64,000 nt of DNA from JAIRTY01 sp050257395 (lineage in GTDB: Bacteria; Actinomycetota; Actinomycetes; Streptosporangiales; Streptosporangiaceae). Shown here piece by piece: positions 16,279 through 24,668 of this stretch (its first letter is position 1; each line of letters begins with the position of its first letter). Under the pieces are notes generated by a model, which was not told the origin of the DNA, searched no databases, and was given only the letters and a program-made list of their open reading frames with translations. The position numbers and the translations under genes were made by a program. The stretch is taken from the NCBI GenBank assembly GCA_050257395.1, contig JBLMWU010000057.1:1-64000 (forward strand), in the 5' to 3' direction.

Positions 16279-16734
16279 TCAGTCGGCGCACCGGTAGCAC
16301 CGGATGCCGCGTTCGTCGATCAGGACCTGGTAGCGGGCGAAGGCGGCCGCGCCGTCCACGAGGTGCTCACGCTCGGCCGCCAGCGCGGACGGCCGGATGC
16401 GGGCCAGCCAGCCCGCGCCGTAGGGGTCGCGGTTGGCGACCGCGATGTCGGCGGCGAACGCCGCGTCGTTGACCTCGAGGAGTTCGCCGGTGAGCGGGGT
16501 GGGGAACGGCCCGACCCATTTGGCGCTCTCGATGACCGCCAGTGACCGGCCGCGGGGGTAGCTGCGCCCGGTCTTCTTCCAGCTGATCTGGACCACCCGG
16601 CCGCCCATGGTCTGCGCCACGTCGGTCATGCCCAGGACCGCCGAGTCATCTTCCAGCCGGATCCAGACATGCTGGTCCACGTCGTAGAGGAGGTCCTCCG
16701 GTACGGCGCAGCCGTGCCAGTGCTGGTCGGTCAT
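16279..16734 (-). CDS. lbpA: Lipoate-binding protein (LbpA, GcvH-like), copy 1
   Basis: A 151-residue GcvH-like protein with the lipoyl domain fold. The lipoylated lysine lies in AVIESAKWVGP, close to the motif of sulfur-oxidation LbpA proteins. GcvH-like features flank it: GMTDVAQTMGGRVVQIS before and PLTGELLEVNDAAFA, then NRDPYGAGWLARIRP after. No other glycine-cleavage gene is nearby. In the sHdr pathway LbpA is thought to carry the sulfur substrate or intermediate on its lipoyl arm. The C-terminus ends IRCYRCAD, a pair of cysteines not seen in the second copy. It is followed by the small membrane protein and preceded four bases upstream by the second lbpA. Confidence 0.9.
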   Translation of the reverse strand: MTDQHWHGCAVPEDLLYDVDQHVWIRLEDDSAVLGMTDVAQTMGGRVVQISWKKTGRSYPRGRSLAVIESAKWVGPFPTPLTGELLEVNDAAFAADIAVANRDPYGAGWLARIRPSALAAEREHLVDGAAAFARYQVLIDERGIRCYRCAD

Positions 16735-16737
16735 GAG

Positions 16738-17175
16738 TCACCCGCCGCAGGCGATCCCTTCCGCGTCGAGGAACCGCCGGTAAGCTTCGACTCCTTCGGG
16801 GCCGGACACCAGGTCGGCGACGTCGGTGTCCCAGTCGTCCGGCCGGATCTTCGCCACCCAGCCGGCCCCGTAGGGGTCGGAGTTGAGGAGGCCGGGTGTC
16901 GCGGTGAGCGCCTGGTTGACCTCGGCGATCTCGCCGCCGACCGGTGCCGGGACCGGGCCCACCCATTTCCCGCTCTCCACGGTGGCGACGTTGCGCCCCT
17001 TCTTGACCGGCTTCCCGGCCGCTTTCGGCGTCACCGCGATGATGGTCTTCGCCATGTTCTGCGCGACGTCGGTCAGCCCGACGGTCACCAGGTCGCCGTC
17101 CCGCCGCGCCCATACATGCTTCTCGACCACATACAAGAGGTCTTCCGGCAAATTGCACCCATTGACGACCGGCAC
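16738..17175 (-). CDS. lbpA: Lipoate-binding protein (LbpA, GcvH-like), copy 2
   Basis: A 145-residue lipoyl protein starting MPVVNGCNLPEDLLYVVEKH, the typical LbpA/GcvH opening (P-E-D-L-x-Y-x-x-x-x-H-x-W). The modified lysine is in ATVESGKWVGPVPAP. It ends YGAGWVAKIRP and a helical tail. It is clearly paralogous to the next gene and lies four bases from it and three bases from the upstream zinc-finger gene, so all are one transcript. It presumably serves as a sulfur-carrying partner of sHdr. Whether the copies differ in partner (sHdr versus EtfAB) cannot be read from the sequence. Confidence 0.92.
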   Translation of the reverse strand: MPVVNGCNLPEDLLYVVEKHVWARRDGDLVTVGLTDVAQNMAKTIIAVTPKAAGKPVKKGRNVATVESGKWVGPVPAPVGGEIAEVNQALTATPGLLNSDPYGAGWVAKIRPDDWDTDVADLVSGPEGVEAYRRFLDAEGIACGG

Positions 17176-17178
17176 CGC

Positions 17179-17460
17179 TCAGTCTCCTGTCTGAGAAAAC
17201 TCATGCTCCGCGAGCAGGTGGTTGACCAGCATGTCGAGAGCGACGAGCTGGATCTCCCGCTCGAATTCCGTCAGGAACCCTGGATCGCGCCTGCCCTTGC
17301 GCACGACGTGCTGGTACCGCGCCCCGCAGCGTGGGCACGTGATCTCGTAGCGCGCGTGCCCTCCGTCGGCGGTGGCGACAACGGCGTCGCCATGCCGCTC
17401 GCCCAGGTGCGCGTGCATCGCCCGCGGCTCGGACTCGAAGTCGCAGAACGGGCACATCAT
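17179..17460 (-). CDS. Small zinc-finger protein of the sHdr locus
   Basis: A 93-residue protein with two metal-binding parts: an N-terminal C2H2-like finger (CPFCDFESEPRAMHAHLGERH) and a following CxxC pair in ITCPRCGARYQHVVRKG. The rest is an acidic helical tail (LVALDMLVNHLLAEHEF). The ATG overlaps the upstream EMO stop as ATGA, so the two are translationally coupled. I do not know a function. It might regulate, or be an assembly factor for, the Fe-S or lipoyl proteins on either side. Confidence in coding is high because it fills the space between EMO and lbpA exactly. Confidence 0.78.
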   Translation of the reverse strand: MMCPFCDFESEPRAMHAHLGERHGDAVVATADGGHARYEITCPRCGARYQHVVRKGRRDPGFLTEFEREIQLVALDMLVNHLLAEHEFSQTGD

Positions 17461-19664
17461 GCGGTCACCTGCTCGGCCAGCGGCTCCGCGGGTTCGGCCA
17501 TGGCCTCGGCGACCAGCAGGGTGATGTCGCGGACCGCGAGGGTGCCGTCGTGACCGGTGGTCTTGGCCGCGTCGGAGTACATGGTCACGTCCTTCGGGCA
17601 GGCCACGACGAACTGCGACACATCCAGCGTGACCGCCTCCTTGATGCGGTTCTCGCTCGGCCGCTCGGTCAGGAAGCTGTCGTCCATCCAGATCCGGCCG
17701 CCGCCCGCGCCGCAGCAGAAGGTGTTCACGCCGTTGCGGGGCATCTCGGCCAGTTCGCAGCCGAGCGCCCGCAGGATCCGCCGGGGCGCCTCGGTGACCC
17801 CGTTGTAGCGGGCCAGGTAGCACGGGTCGTGGTAGGTGACCTTGTAGCCGAGCTTGCGGGCCTGAATGGCCCCGGTCTCCAGCAGGTGCGCGAGCAGCTC
17901 GGTGTAGTGCCAGACCTTGTAGCTGGCGCCGCGCTCGGGATACTCGTTGCGCAGGGTGTTCAGCGAGTGCGGGTCGGTGGTGAAGATCTCCTCGAACTGC
18001 GCCTGCCGCAGGGTCTCGATGTTCTGCTCGGCGAGCATCTCGAACAGGCCCTCCTCGCCGACCCGGCGCACGTCGTTGCCCGCGTTGCGCTCGGCGTCGT
18101 ACAGCAGCCCGAAGTCGACCCCGGCGGTGCGCAGGATCTTTGCCAGGGTGCGGGAGTTCTCCTGCAGCCGGTCGTCGAAGCTGGCGAAGTCGCCGACGAA
18201 CCACAGGTACTTCACCGGCTGCTTGCGGGCGTCGGGGATCTGGAAGTCCAGCCCCTTGGTCCACCTGGCCCGCATCCGGGCCGACTTGCCGAACGAGTTG
18301 CCCTGGGTGGCGAGGTTCTGCAGCGCCGTCTGCAGGGTGGGGTCCATCGCGCCCTCGTCGACCAGGCTGCGCCGCAGTTGCACGATGGTGGGCACGTGCT
18401 CGATGCCGACCGGGCAGACCTCGACGCAGTGCATGCAGGTGGTGCACGACCACAGGGTCCGCTCATCCACCACGTCGCCGGCGATCCGCACGCCGTCGGC
18501 GGCTGCGAGCGGCCCGGTCGGCTCCGGGCGCTGCTCCCGGTCGAGCAGGGTGTGCCCGCCGGAGCCGGCGTCGGCCCACTGCCGCAGGTCCAGGATCAGG
18601 TCCCGGGGTGACAGCGGGGCCCCGGCGGTGCGGGCGGGGCAGACCTCGTGGCAGCGGCCGCACTTGGTGCAGGCGTCGAAGTCGAGCAGTTCCTTCCAGG
18701 TGAAGTCCGCGAGCGTCTGGTAGCCCGGTTGGCCCTCGATCGGGGCCGGCAGGTTCGGGGTCGCGCCCCGGTCGGTGGCCAGCAGGTTCGCCATGTCCAG
18801 CAGCATGTGCATGGCCTTGGAGAACGGGATGTAGGCCACGAAGCTCAGCGCCAGCGCCGCGTGCACCCACCACAGGACCGTGTGCGCGGTGACCGCCGCG
18901 GCCGGGGTCATGCCGAAGCCGGAGAACATCTCCGCCGCCAGCCGGCCGAACGGGCTGAACAGCGTGAACCACGGCATGCCCTGGCTCAGGATGCGCAGCC
19001 CGGTGAGCAGGTACGCGGTGACCAGGATGGCCAGCAGCAGGCCGAGGAACACCCAGTCCCCGGCCATCAGCCGCTTGCGCGAGTAGCCGCCGTCCGGCTG
19101 GTGCGCCCGCGCGTACCCGAGCCGCCACGGCCGGCGCACCCCCCGCCGCAGCGCCATGTAGACCAGCGCGGCGAGGAATGCGAAGCCCATCGTGTCCACG
19201 GCGAACGTGTAGACGAGGAAGAACGGCCCGTGGAAGAAGCTGTCCTCGTGCCCGGCGATTAGCCGGGACAGGTTGCGGACGATGTCGACGTCGATGGTGA
19301 GGATCACGGTGGCCGCGAAGGCCACGAGGAATCCCCAGAAGATGAGGAAGTGCGCGAGGCCGAGCGCCCGGTCGCCGCGGCCGATCGTCTTGTTCGAGGC
19401 GAGGGTGCCGACGGTGCGGGTGTCCGGCCGCTTGATCCCGCCGGCCGATCCCATGCGGGAGCGGCCGGCCAGCGCCTGCCGGATGGTGGGCCACCGCCCG
19501 GCTGGCCGGCCGCGGCGGTACTTGCGGACCCGCAGCCACATCCCCCAGCAGAAGACCGCGATCGCCACCGTCCCGGCGACGTAGAACACGGCCTTGCCGG
19601 CCGGCCCGATGTCCTGGAAGACAGGCCGGGTGGGGGTCACGGCCAGCACGGACGGTAGCGCCAT
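17457..19664 (-). CDS. ETF:menaquinone oxidoreductase-like membrane Fe-S protein (EMO)
   Basis: A 735-residue fusion of a membrane part and a soluble HdrD/GlpC-like part. Residues 1 to about 310 contain several hydrophobic helices related to NarI/gamma-type heme b anchors (for example LAHFLIFWGFLVAFAATVIL). Two ferredoxin clusters follow, CTKCGRCHEVCPA and CTTCMHCVEVCPVG. The C-terminal cysteine-rich (CCG) domain has YHDPCYLARYNG and NTFCCGAGGGRIW; the first CCG repeat is degenerate. This is the layout of EMO, which passes electrons from electron-transfer flavoprotein to menaquinone. Here it directly follows etfB-etfA, so reduced EtfAB from the sHdr system would feed the quinone pool. Its ATG begins within two bases of the etfA stop. 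Confidence 0.88.
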   Translation of the reverse strand: MALPSVLAVTPTRPVFQDIGPAGKAVFYVAGTVAIAVFCWGMWLRVRKYRRGRPAGRWPTIRQALAGRSRMGSAGGIKRPDTRTVGTLASNKTIGRGDRALGLAHFLIFWGFLVAFAATVILTIDVDIVRNLSRLIAGHEDSFFHGPFFLVYTFAVDTMGFAFLAALVYMALRRGVRRPWRLGYARAHQPDGGYSRKRLMAGDWVFLGLLLAILVTAYLLTGLRILSQGMPWFTLFSPFGRLAAEMFSGFGMTPAAAVTAHTVLWWVHAALALSFVAYIPFSKAMHMLLDMANLLATDRGATPNLPAPIEGQPGYQTLADFTWKELLDFDACTKCGRCHEVCPARTAGAPLSPRDLILDLRQWADAGSGGHTLLDREQRPEPTGPLAAADGVRIAGDVVDERTLWSCTTCMHCVEVCPVGIEHVPTIVQLRRSLVDEGAMDPTLQTALQNLATQGNSFGKSARMRARWTKGLDFQIPDARKQPVKYLWFVGDFASFDDRLQENSRTLAKILRTAGVDFGLLYDAERNAGNDVRRVGEEGLFEMLAEQNIETLRQAQFEEIFTTDPHSLNTLRNEYPERGASYKVWHYTELLAHLLETGAIQARKLGYKVTYHDPCYLARYNGVTEAPRRILRALGCELAEMPRNGVNTFCCGAGGGRIWMDDSFLTERPSENRIKEAVTLDVSQFVVACPKDVTMYSDAAKTTGHDGTLAVRDITLLVAEAMAEPAEPLAEQVTA

Positions 19665-19666
19665 GA

Positions 19667-20629
19667 TCAGCCCTGAACCTTCTCGACCAGCGCCGGGACC
19701 AGGTCGAACAGGTCCACCGTCGCACCGTAGTGCGCCACGTCGAAGATCGGCGCGCCGGCGTCGGTGTTGCAGGCGATGATCAGCTCGGCGTTGCGCATGC
19801 CCTCCAGGTGCTCGGGCGCGCCGGAGATGCCGAACATCAGGTACGCCTTGGGCTTTACCTTCAGGCCCGACTTGCCGACCTGGCGGGACTTGGGCAGCCA
19901 GCCCGCGTCGATCACCGGCCGGGAGGCGGACAGTGGCACCCCGAGCGCGTCGGCGAGTTCCTGCACCACCTCGAGGTTGTCCTGGCCGTCGATGCCGCGG
20001 CCGACCGAGACGAGCATGTCGGCGGCGGTGATGTCGACGTCGCCGCCCTGCGGCTCGATCACCTGCCGCAGGCTCATCCGCAGCGAGTCCAGGCTGGCCG
20101 GCGGGTTCACGTCCACCACCTCGGGCGAGCCCCCGCCCTGGCCGCCGGCGGCGGGGAAGGCGCCGCCGACCACGGTGGCGACACCCCGCTCACCGGCCAG
20201 CTCCACCTCGGCGAGCACCTTGCCGCCCAGGATCTGGGCGGTGGCCACCACCGCCCCGTCCTCGGCGGCCAGCGTCGTGACATAGGCGGCGAGCGGCGCC
20301 TGCCAGCTGACGGAGGCAGCGGCGCCGAGGTCGAGCCCCACGGTCGCGTTGGACATGAGCACCAGCCGGGGGCTGCGCTCGGCCAGCACGGCCGCCAGCG
20401 CCTGCTCGTAGGCCTCCGGCAGGTACTCCGAAAGCGCCGGGTGATCCACCGACACCACCACGTCGGCGCGGCCCAGCTGCGAGGCGAGGTCGCGGGGGCC
20501 GAACAGGGCGACCTCCGCCTGGCCGCCGAGAGCGGCTGCCAGCTCGCGGGCCTTGCCCAGCAGCTCGTAGGTGCCTTCAGAGATCTGCTTGCCGGTGTGC
20601 TCGGCGAGCACCATCACATTCGGGCTCAT
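19667..20629 (-). CDS. etfA: Electron transfer flavoprotein alpha subunit
   Basis: A 320-residue ETF alpha subunit. The C-terminal FAD-binding region is clear: VGKSGLKVKPKAYLMFGISG followed by NTDAGAPIFDVAHYG. The N-terminal domain begins VMVLAEHTGKQISEGTYELL. The FAD of this subunit would accept electrons and pass them to EMO, encoded immediately downstream. EtfAB pairs are linked to some sHdr clusters and are proposed to take electrons from sHdr. The start has AAGGGA upstream and lies four bases from the etfB stop. Confidence 0.93.
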   Translation of the reverse strand: MSPNVMVLAEHTGKQISEGTYELLGKARELAAALGGQAEVALFGPRDLASQLGRADVVVSVDHPALSEYLPEAYEQALAAVLAERSPRLVLMSNATVGLDLGAAASVSWQAPLAAYVTTLAAEDGAVVATAQILGGKVLAEVELAGERGVATVVGGAFPAAGGQGGGSPEVVDVNPPASLDSLRMSLRQVIEPQGGDVDITAADMLVSVGRGIDGQDNLEVVQELADALGVPLSASRPVIDAGWLPKSRQVGKSGLKVKPKAYLMFGISGAPEHLEGMRNAELIIACNTDAGAPIFDVAHYGATVDLFDLVPALVEKVQG

Positions 20630-20633
20630 CGCG

Positions 20634-21404
20634 TCATCCCTTCACGAGGCCGCGGCCGCGGAGCAGGTCCACGATCTTGCCGGCCACTTCGTCGGCGTCC
20701 CCGGTCAGCATCTCGGCGTGCCCGGCCGCCTCGGGCCGGTACATCCGGCGCACCGTCAGCCCGGGCGCCGCAACGGCCGGCGCCGCCTCGGTCTCCTGCA
20801 GGCCGCCGGCCTGCATCGCCTGCCGGATCCGGGTGATCGGCGCGTACCGCGGCGCCTGCCGGGCGGCCTGGACCCCCACCACGGCGGGGGTGGTCAGGTG
20901 CAGTTCGTGGAACCGGCCGCCGGCGAACTCCTGCCGGACGGTCACCCCGTCCCCGTTCGCCTCGATCCCGACCACCACCGAGGCGTGCGGCAGCCCGAGG
21001 TGGGCGGCGAGCATCGGCGGCAGCTGGCCATCGAGGTCATCGGCGGCCTGCACGCCGGTGATCACCAGGTCGGCGGGCTCGCTGGCCAGGTAGCCGGCCA
21101 GCAGGGCGGCCCGCTCCCCGGTCCGGGTGCTGCCGTCGCCGCCGCTGATCTTGACGGCCGCGTCCGCGCCCTTGGCGATGGCGGTGTACAGGGCCTGGTC
21201 GATGTCCGGGTCATCGGCGAGGCCTACCGCCACCACCTCGGCGCCGGTCGCGTCCTTGACCAGGAGCGCTTCCTCCAGTGCCTGCGAGTCCCACTCGTTG
21301 AGCACGAACTTGAGGAACTCCCGGTCGATGCCGGTCTCGTCGGGAGTCAGCTCGATCTCCTCGACGAGGTCTGGCACTGCTTTCATGGGAACGACAATTC
21401 GCAC
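20634..21404 (-). CDS. etfB: Electron transfer flavoprotein beta subunit
   Basis: A 256-residue ETF beta subunit with the usual opening MRIVVPMKAVPD. It carries an AMP/FAD-type region including LVITGVQAADDLDGQLPPML, close to the family consensus, and ends in a helical tail. The GTG start at 21404 follows AGGTGAG; an ATG six codons later is out of step with homologues. Together with EtfA it forms the flavoprotein that would carry electrons from the sHdr complex to EMO. It is transcribed after the second radical SAM gene with a 33-base gap, slightly larger than most spacings in the operon. Confidence 0.93.
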   Translation of the reverse strand: MRIVVPMKAVPDLVEEIELTPDETGIDREFLKFVLNEWDSQALEEALLVKDATGAEVVAVGLADDPDIDQALYTAIAKGADAAVKISGGDGSTRTGERAALLAGYLASEPADLVITGVQAADDLDGQLPPMLAAHLGLPHASVVVGIEANGDGVTVRQEFAGGRFHELHLTTPAVVGVQAARQAPRYAPITRIRQAMQAGGLQETEAAPAVAAPGLTVRRMYRPEAAGHAEMLTGDADEVAGKIVDLLRGRGLVKG

Positions 21405-21437
21405 CTGTATCTCACCTTCCGGAGCTGGGCCCGGCCG

Positions 21438-22523
21438 TCAGCCGAGCACCTCATCCAGTCGCATCTGCTGGCGGATCTCGGCCAGGTCGCTGGCTTCGGG
21501 AATGAACGGGTAGTCGCGGAACGGCTCGGCCGGCCGGTAGGACCCGTAGGGGCGGGTGCAGCCCGGTTCGCCGTTCTCCCCCGGGCAGCCGTTGGTCACG
21601 AACGCCACGCCCTGGTCCACCACCGCCTCCACCGCGGCGCGGTCCGCCCGCAGGTGGGCCAGGTTGCCGTCGGCGCCGAAGTCGAACCGGCCCAGGTCGT
21701 AGCCCTCGGTCTCGATGAGGTGCCTGGCGAGCTGGACCCGCCGCCAGCGGCCCAGCGGGGATTTCGGGTGGCCGGCCATCCGGGAGTCGGGCTCGGGGTT
21801 GAAGCAGAACAGGTAGGAGAAGATCTGCTGGTCCCGCAGCCGCAAAAACATCTCGATGAGGTCCTGGTCGGTCTCGCCGAGCCCGACCAGGGTGTGCACG
21901 TTGACCTTCCAGGGCCCGAAGATCTCCCGGGCGTCGCTCACGACCTCCCAGTACTTCTCCCACTTCAGGCCGCCCTGCGGCACGTCGGTGCGGAAGTTGC
22001 GGAACAGCTCCTCGGTGACCGCGTCCAGGCCGATACCGATCATGTCCACGCCGAGCGCCTTGAAGGTCTCCAGCCGCTGCCGGTTCAGGGTGGGCGGGGC
22101 GACCAGGATCGACAGCGGGGTGCGCACCCGTTCCGCGATCCGCCGGGTGATGTCGCAGGTGTCCCGGAAGGCATGGCCATGGGTGACCATGGAGATGCAC
22201 AGCCGGGTCAGGGTCTGCTCGTGCTGTGCCATCCGCTCGACCAGGTCGTCGGTGCGCACCAGCGGCCAGTCCACCCGGATGAACGACTTGTCCTCGTACG
22301 ACCCGGGGCGGGTGCGGGCCAGCCCGCAGTACCCGCAGTCGGACAGGCAGCCCTCGTCGTAGTTGAGCAGCAGGTTGATCCCGCCGAAGTCGAAGTCGCG
22401 GCTGAACCGGCCCGACTTCATCCGCAGGGCGATGGCGCTGGCCATCGAGATACGGACGTACTCGGGGCTGATCTGCGGGGCAGCGGCCCGGGCCGGGAGC
22501 ACAGGCAGGTGGCGGACAGCCAT
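21438..22523 (-). CDS. Radical SAM lipoyl synthase component (LipS1/LipS2 type)
   Basis: A 361-residue radical SAM protein. The cluster motif is CLSDCGYCGLAR (C-x3-C-x2-C), and GGINLLLNYDEG precedes it. SAM-binding and barrel segments such as DMIGIGLDAVTEELFRNF and VNVHTLVGLGETDQDLIEMF follow. A second cysteine set near the C-terminus (FVTNGCPGENGEPGCTRP) could hold the auxiliary cluster that donates sulfur. This fits LipS1/LipS2, the two-protein lipoyl synthase found with sHdr systems, in which each protein inserts one sulfur into octanoyl-lysine. I cannot tell which of the two it is. It starts two bases before the sLpl(AB) stop on the same strand. Confidence 0.83.
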   Translation of the reverse strand: MAVRHLPVLPARAAAPQISPEYVRISMASAIALRMKSGRFSRDFDFGGINLLLNYDEGCLSDCGYCGLARTRPGSYEDKSFIRVDWPLVRTDDLVERMAQHEQTLTRLCISMVTHGHAFRDTCDITRRIAERVRTPLSILVAPPTLNRQRLETFKALGVDMIGIGLDAVTEELFRNFRTDVPQGGLKWEKYWEVVSDAREIFGPWKVNVHTLVGLGETDQDLIEMFLRLRDQQIFSYLFCFNPEPDSRMAGHPKSPLGRWRRVQLARHLIETEGYDLGRFDFGADGNLAHLRADRAAVEAVVDQGVAFVTNGCPGENGEPGCTRPYGSYRPAEPFRDYPFIPEASDLAEIRQQMRLDEVLG

Positions 22524-22524
22524 G

Positions 22525-23667
22525 TCAGACCTCTTTCAGCCCGAGGGCAGCGGTCATGTCTGGATCGGGGAAGTAGCAGGAGCCGGCCGCCCGGACGGGC
22601 GCCGCGGTGGCGAGCCGGTCCGCCTGGCGGCCGGCGTGGAGCACCGCCGCCGTCAGCTCGCCTGAGTCGATGCCCAGCGCAGCGGCGGCGCCGGAACTGG
22701 TGACCGCGCCGGCGACGGAGTGCTCGTCGAGGCGGCGCCAGCGCAGCGCCGACTCCAGCTCGACGAGCGCGGGCGGGAGTTCGTTGAAGTCGCCCACCAC
22801 GATCGCGTTCTTGACCAGGTCGCCGTGCGTGGTGACGTAGACGCGGGCCAGCCCTGCCGGAGTCTTGAGCACGGCCGAGCCGCTGCCGTCGGCAGCCATG
22901 CTCCGGTCGGCGAGCCAGGCCTGCGCGCCGTACCGGTCGGTGGCGAGGGTGGCTGCCAGTGAGCGCTCGGCTGAGGTCAGCCCGCCCGGCTCCAGCTCCG
23001 CCCCGAAGGTGCGCGCGAAGCCGGCGGCGATCACGTCGCGCAGGGTGGCGCCGAACCAGGGGTGGCCGGTTTCCCGGGTGACCGTGGTGACCCGTTCGGC
23101 AACGGCCGCGGCTCCCTTGTCTGCCAGCTTGGCCGCCGGGATCCGCAGCACCCTGAGCATGAACGGGATGTCCAGGTCCGCCAGCACGCTGGCGTGGAAC
23201 AGCATGCCGCCGGCCTGGTCCACGTACAGGCCGAGTCCGGCGATCTTCCGGCCGCCCGCCTCCAGGTCGTTCTTGCCGCGGAACACCGCGGTGATGCCCA
23301 GGTCACCGAGTCCAGCGGCGACCGCAGCGGCGAGTTCCTCGATGATCTCGCGGGGGCGCTGGCCGGCCGGGGCACGTGCGACGTAGGCGACGCCGAGCTG
23401 GCCGGCGCCCATGATGATGGCGCCGCCACCGGTGGGCCTGCGGCTGACCTGGGTGCCGGTCCCCTCGCAGGCGGCCAGGTCCACCTCGGCTGCCAGGTTC
23501 TGGTACCGCCCGATCAGGGCGCAGTGGCTGCGGTAGGTGTACAGGCGCAGCGTCGGCGGCCGGTCCGGCCCGCCGCGCGCGTACCGCGCCATCAGCGCCT
23601 CGTCGAGCGCCAGGCCGCCGGATGCGCTCGCTCCGTCGTCGGTCAGCAGCCGCCACGGCGCGCTCAT
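22525..23667 (-). CDS. Lipoate/octanoate-protein ligase sLpl(AB)
   Basis: A 380-residue protein with an N-terminal LplA-type ligase domain and a C-terminal LplB-like domain. Active-site features are RRPTGGGAII and the adenylate-binding lysine in GGRKIAGLG. The later region (KTPAGLARVYVTTHGDLVKNAIVVGDF) resembles the accessory LplB domain. In the sulfur-oxidation lipoate pathway, sLpl(AB) attaches octanoate or lipoate to apo-LbpA before the LipS proteins add sulfur. It is bracketed by the two radical SAM genes with a four-base overlap to the upstream one, which supports a dedicated assembly module. Confidence 0.88.
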   Translation of the reverse strand: MSAPWRLLTDDGASASGGLALDEALMARYARGGPDRPPTLRLYTYRSHCALIGRYQNLAAEVDLAACEGTGTQVSRRPTGGGAIIMGAGQLGVAYVARAPAGQRPREIIEELAAAVAAGLGDLGITAVFRGKNDLEAGGRKIAGLGLYVDQAGGMLFHASVLADLDIPFMLRVLRIPAAKLADKGAAAVAERVTTVTRETGHPWFGATLRDVIAAGFARTFGAELEPGGLTSAERSLAATLATDRYGAQAWLADRSMAADGSGSAVLKTPAGLARVYVTTHGDLVKNAIVVGDFNELPPALVELESALRWRRLDEHSVAGAVTSSGAAAALGIDSGELTAAVLHAGRQADRLATAAPVRAAGSCYFPDPDMTAALGLKEV

Positions 23668-24668
23668 GCCGGCACCTCCACCTTGGCGTAGCTGTCCTCG
23701 CCGGTCCAGGTGAGCGAGCAGCAGTACTCGAACAGGCGGGGCTCCAGGCCGCGCGAGCGCGCGTACTCGATGGCCCCGTCTGCCGGGTAGGCGATGCCGT
23801 TCAGCCCGAGGTCGATCGCGGCCTGGTCGAGTTCGGTCTTCACCGGGCCGAGCGGGCGGGCGCAGCCGAGGTTGATCGTGGTGGCCGGGGCGGCCAGCCG
23901 CGCCGTACCGAAGAAGTCGATGACCTCGCTGGTGGGCGGCGGGGGCAGATGTGCCATCGGCGTCCCGGACAGCGGCACCAGCACCACCAGGATGAGGGTG
24001 GAGACGGGGTAGCGGGTGAGCATCTCCAGCGCCCGGTGCTCGCCCAGGAACGTTCCGTAGTGCAGGCCGAGCACGATGTGCGGGATGATCCGGAGGTTCT
24101 GCCCGGCCAGCAGCCGCAGTGACCGGTCCATGTCAGCGGTGGTGAGGTCGAGGTGGTAGACGTCGCGGAGGGTCTCGTCAGCGCCGATGATGTCGAGCAT
24201 CACCCCGTCGACGCCCGCCTCTGCCAGGCCCGCCGCCAGCTTCGGATCGACCACGCCGGAGTGGACGATGACCTTCATCCCCAGTTCCTCGCGGATCCTC
24301 GGGACGTGACGCAGGTGCGGCAGCAGCGGGACGCCGCCGGTCCGGGTGGAGCCCCCGGAGACCAGCAGGCCTTCGCTGCCCTGCGCGCGCAGCCGCTGGG
24401 CCAGGGCGAACAGGTCCTCGCCGGCCCGCACCGAGATCATGCCGTCCAGCACCTTGGTCTGGCAGTGGTCGCAGGACAGCGCGCAGGCCGACCCGGTGAC
24501 CGAGACCGGCAGGAACCGGCGCGGGTTGGCCGGCGTCCATTCGGGGGTCTGCCAGCGCTTGAGGCCGGGCGCGTAGAAGTCCATGACGTCGGGGAAGTTG
24601 GCCCGCCGCACCGCTGCCGGGCCGATCCCGGGCTGCGCGGCGACGCTACCCGCGGCCTGGCCCGTCAC
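23664..24668 (-). CDS. Radical SAM lipoyl synthase component (LipS1/LipS2 type), second
   Basis: A 334-residue radical SAM protein. The SAM cluster motif is CALSCDHCQTKVL (C-x3-C-x2-C). The barrel includes LLVSGGSTRTGGVPLLPHL and a highly conserved-looking IIPHIVLGLHYGTFLGE. The C-terminus holds a cysteine-bearing tail, INLGCARPLGP and LFEYCCSLTW, that could bind an auxiliary cluster. With the other radical SAM protein it forms the expected LipS1/LipS2 pair. The GTG start overlaps the lbpA stop by four bases (GTGA). A longer frame upstream is antisense-type and not used. Which LipS it is remains undecided. Confidence 0.83.
   Translation of the reverse strand: MTGQAAGSVAAQPGIGPAAVRRANFPDVMDFYAPGLKRWQTPEWTPANPRRFLPVSVTGSACALSCDHCQTKVLDGMISVRAGEDLFALAQRLRAQGSEGLLVSGGSTRTGGVPLLPHLRHVPRIREELGMKVIVHSGVVDPKLAAGLAEAGVDGVMLDIIGADETLRDVYHLDLTTADMDRSLRLLAGQNLRIIPHIVLGLHYGTFLGEHRALEMLTRYPVSTLILVVLVPLSGTPMAHLPPPPTSEVIDFFGTARLAAPATTINLGCARPLGPVKTELDQAAIDLGLNGIAYPADGAIEYARSRGLEPRLFEYCCSLTWTGEDSYAKVEVPA

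Noticed and set aside
16279..17175. Reading the two lipoyl proteins as glycine cleavage H proteins
   Set aside because: No gcvT or gcvP genes are nearby, and the position among sHdr, EtfAB and DsrE2 genes fits LbpA better.
20571..22703. Long plus-strand frame opposite etfB and the radical SAM gene
   Set aside because: Composition is of antisense type and the opposite strand carries well-matched proteins with overlapping starts.
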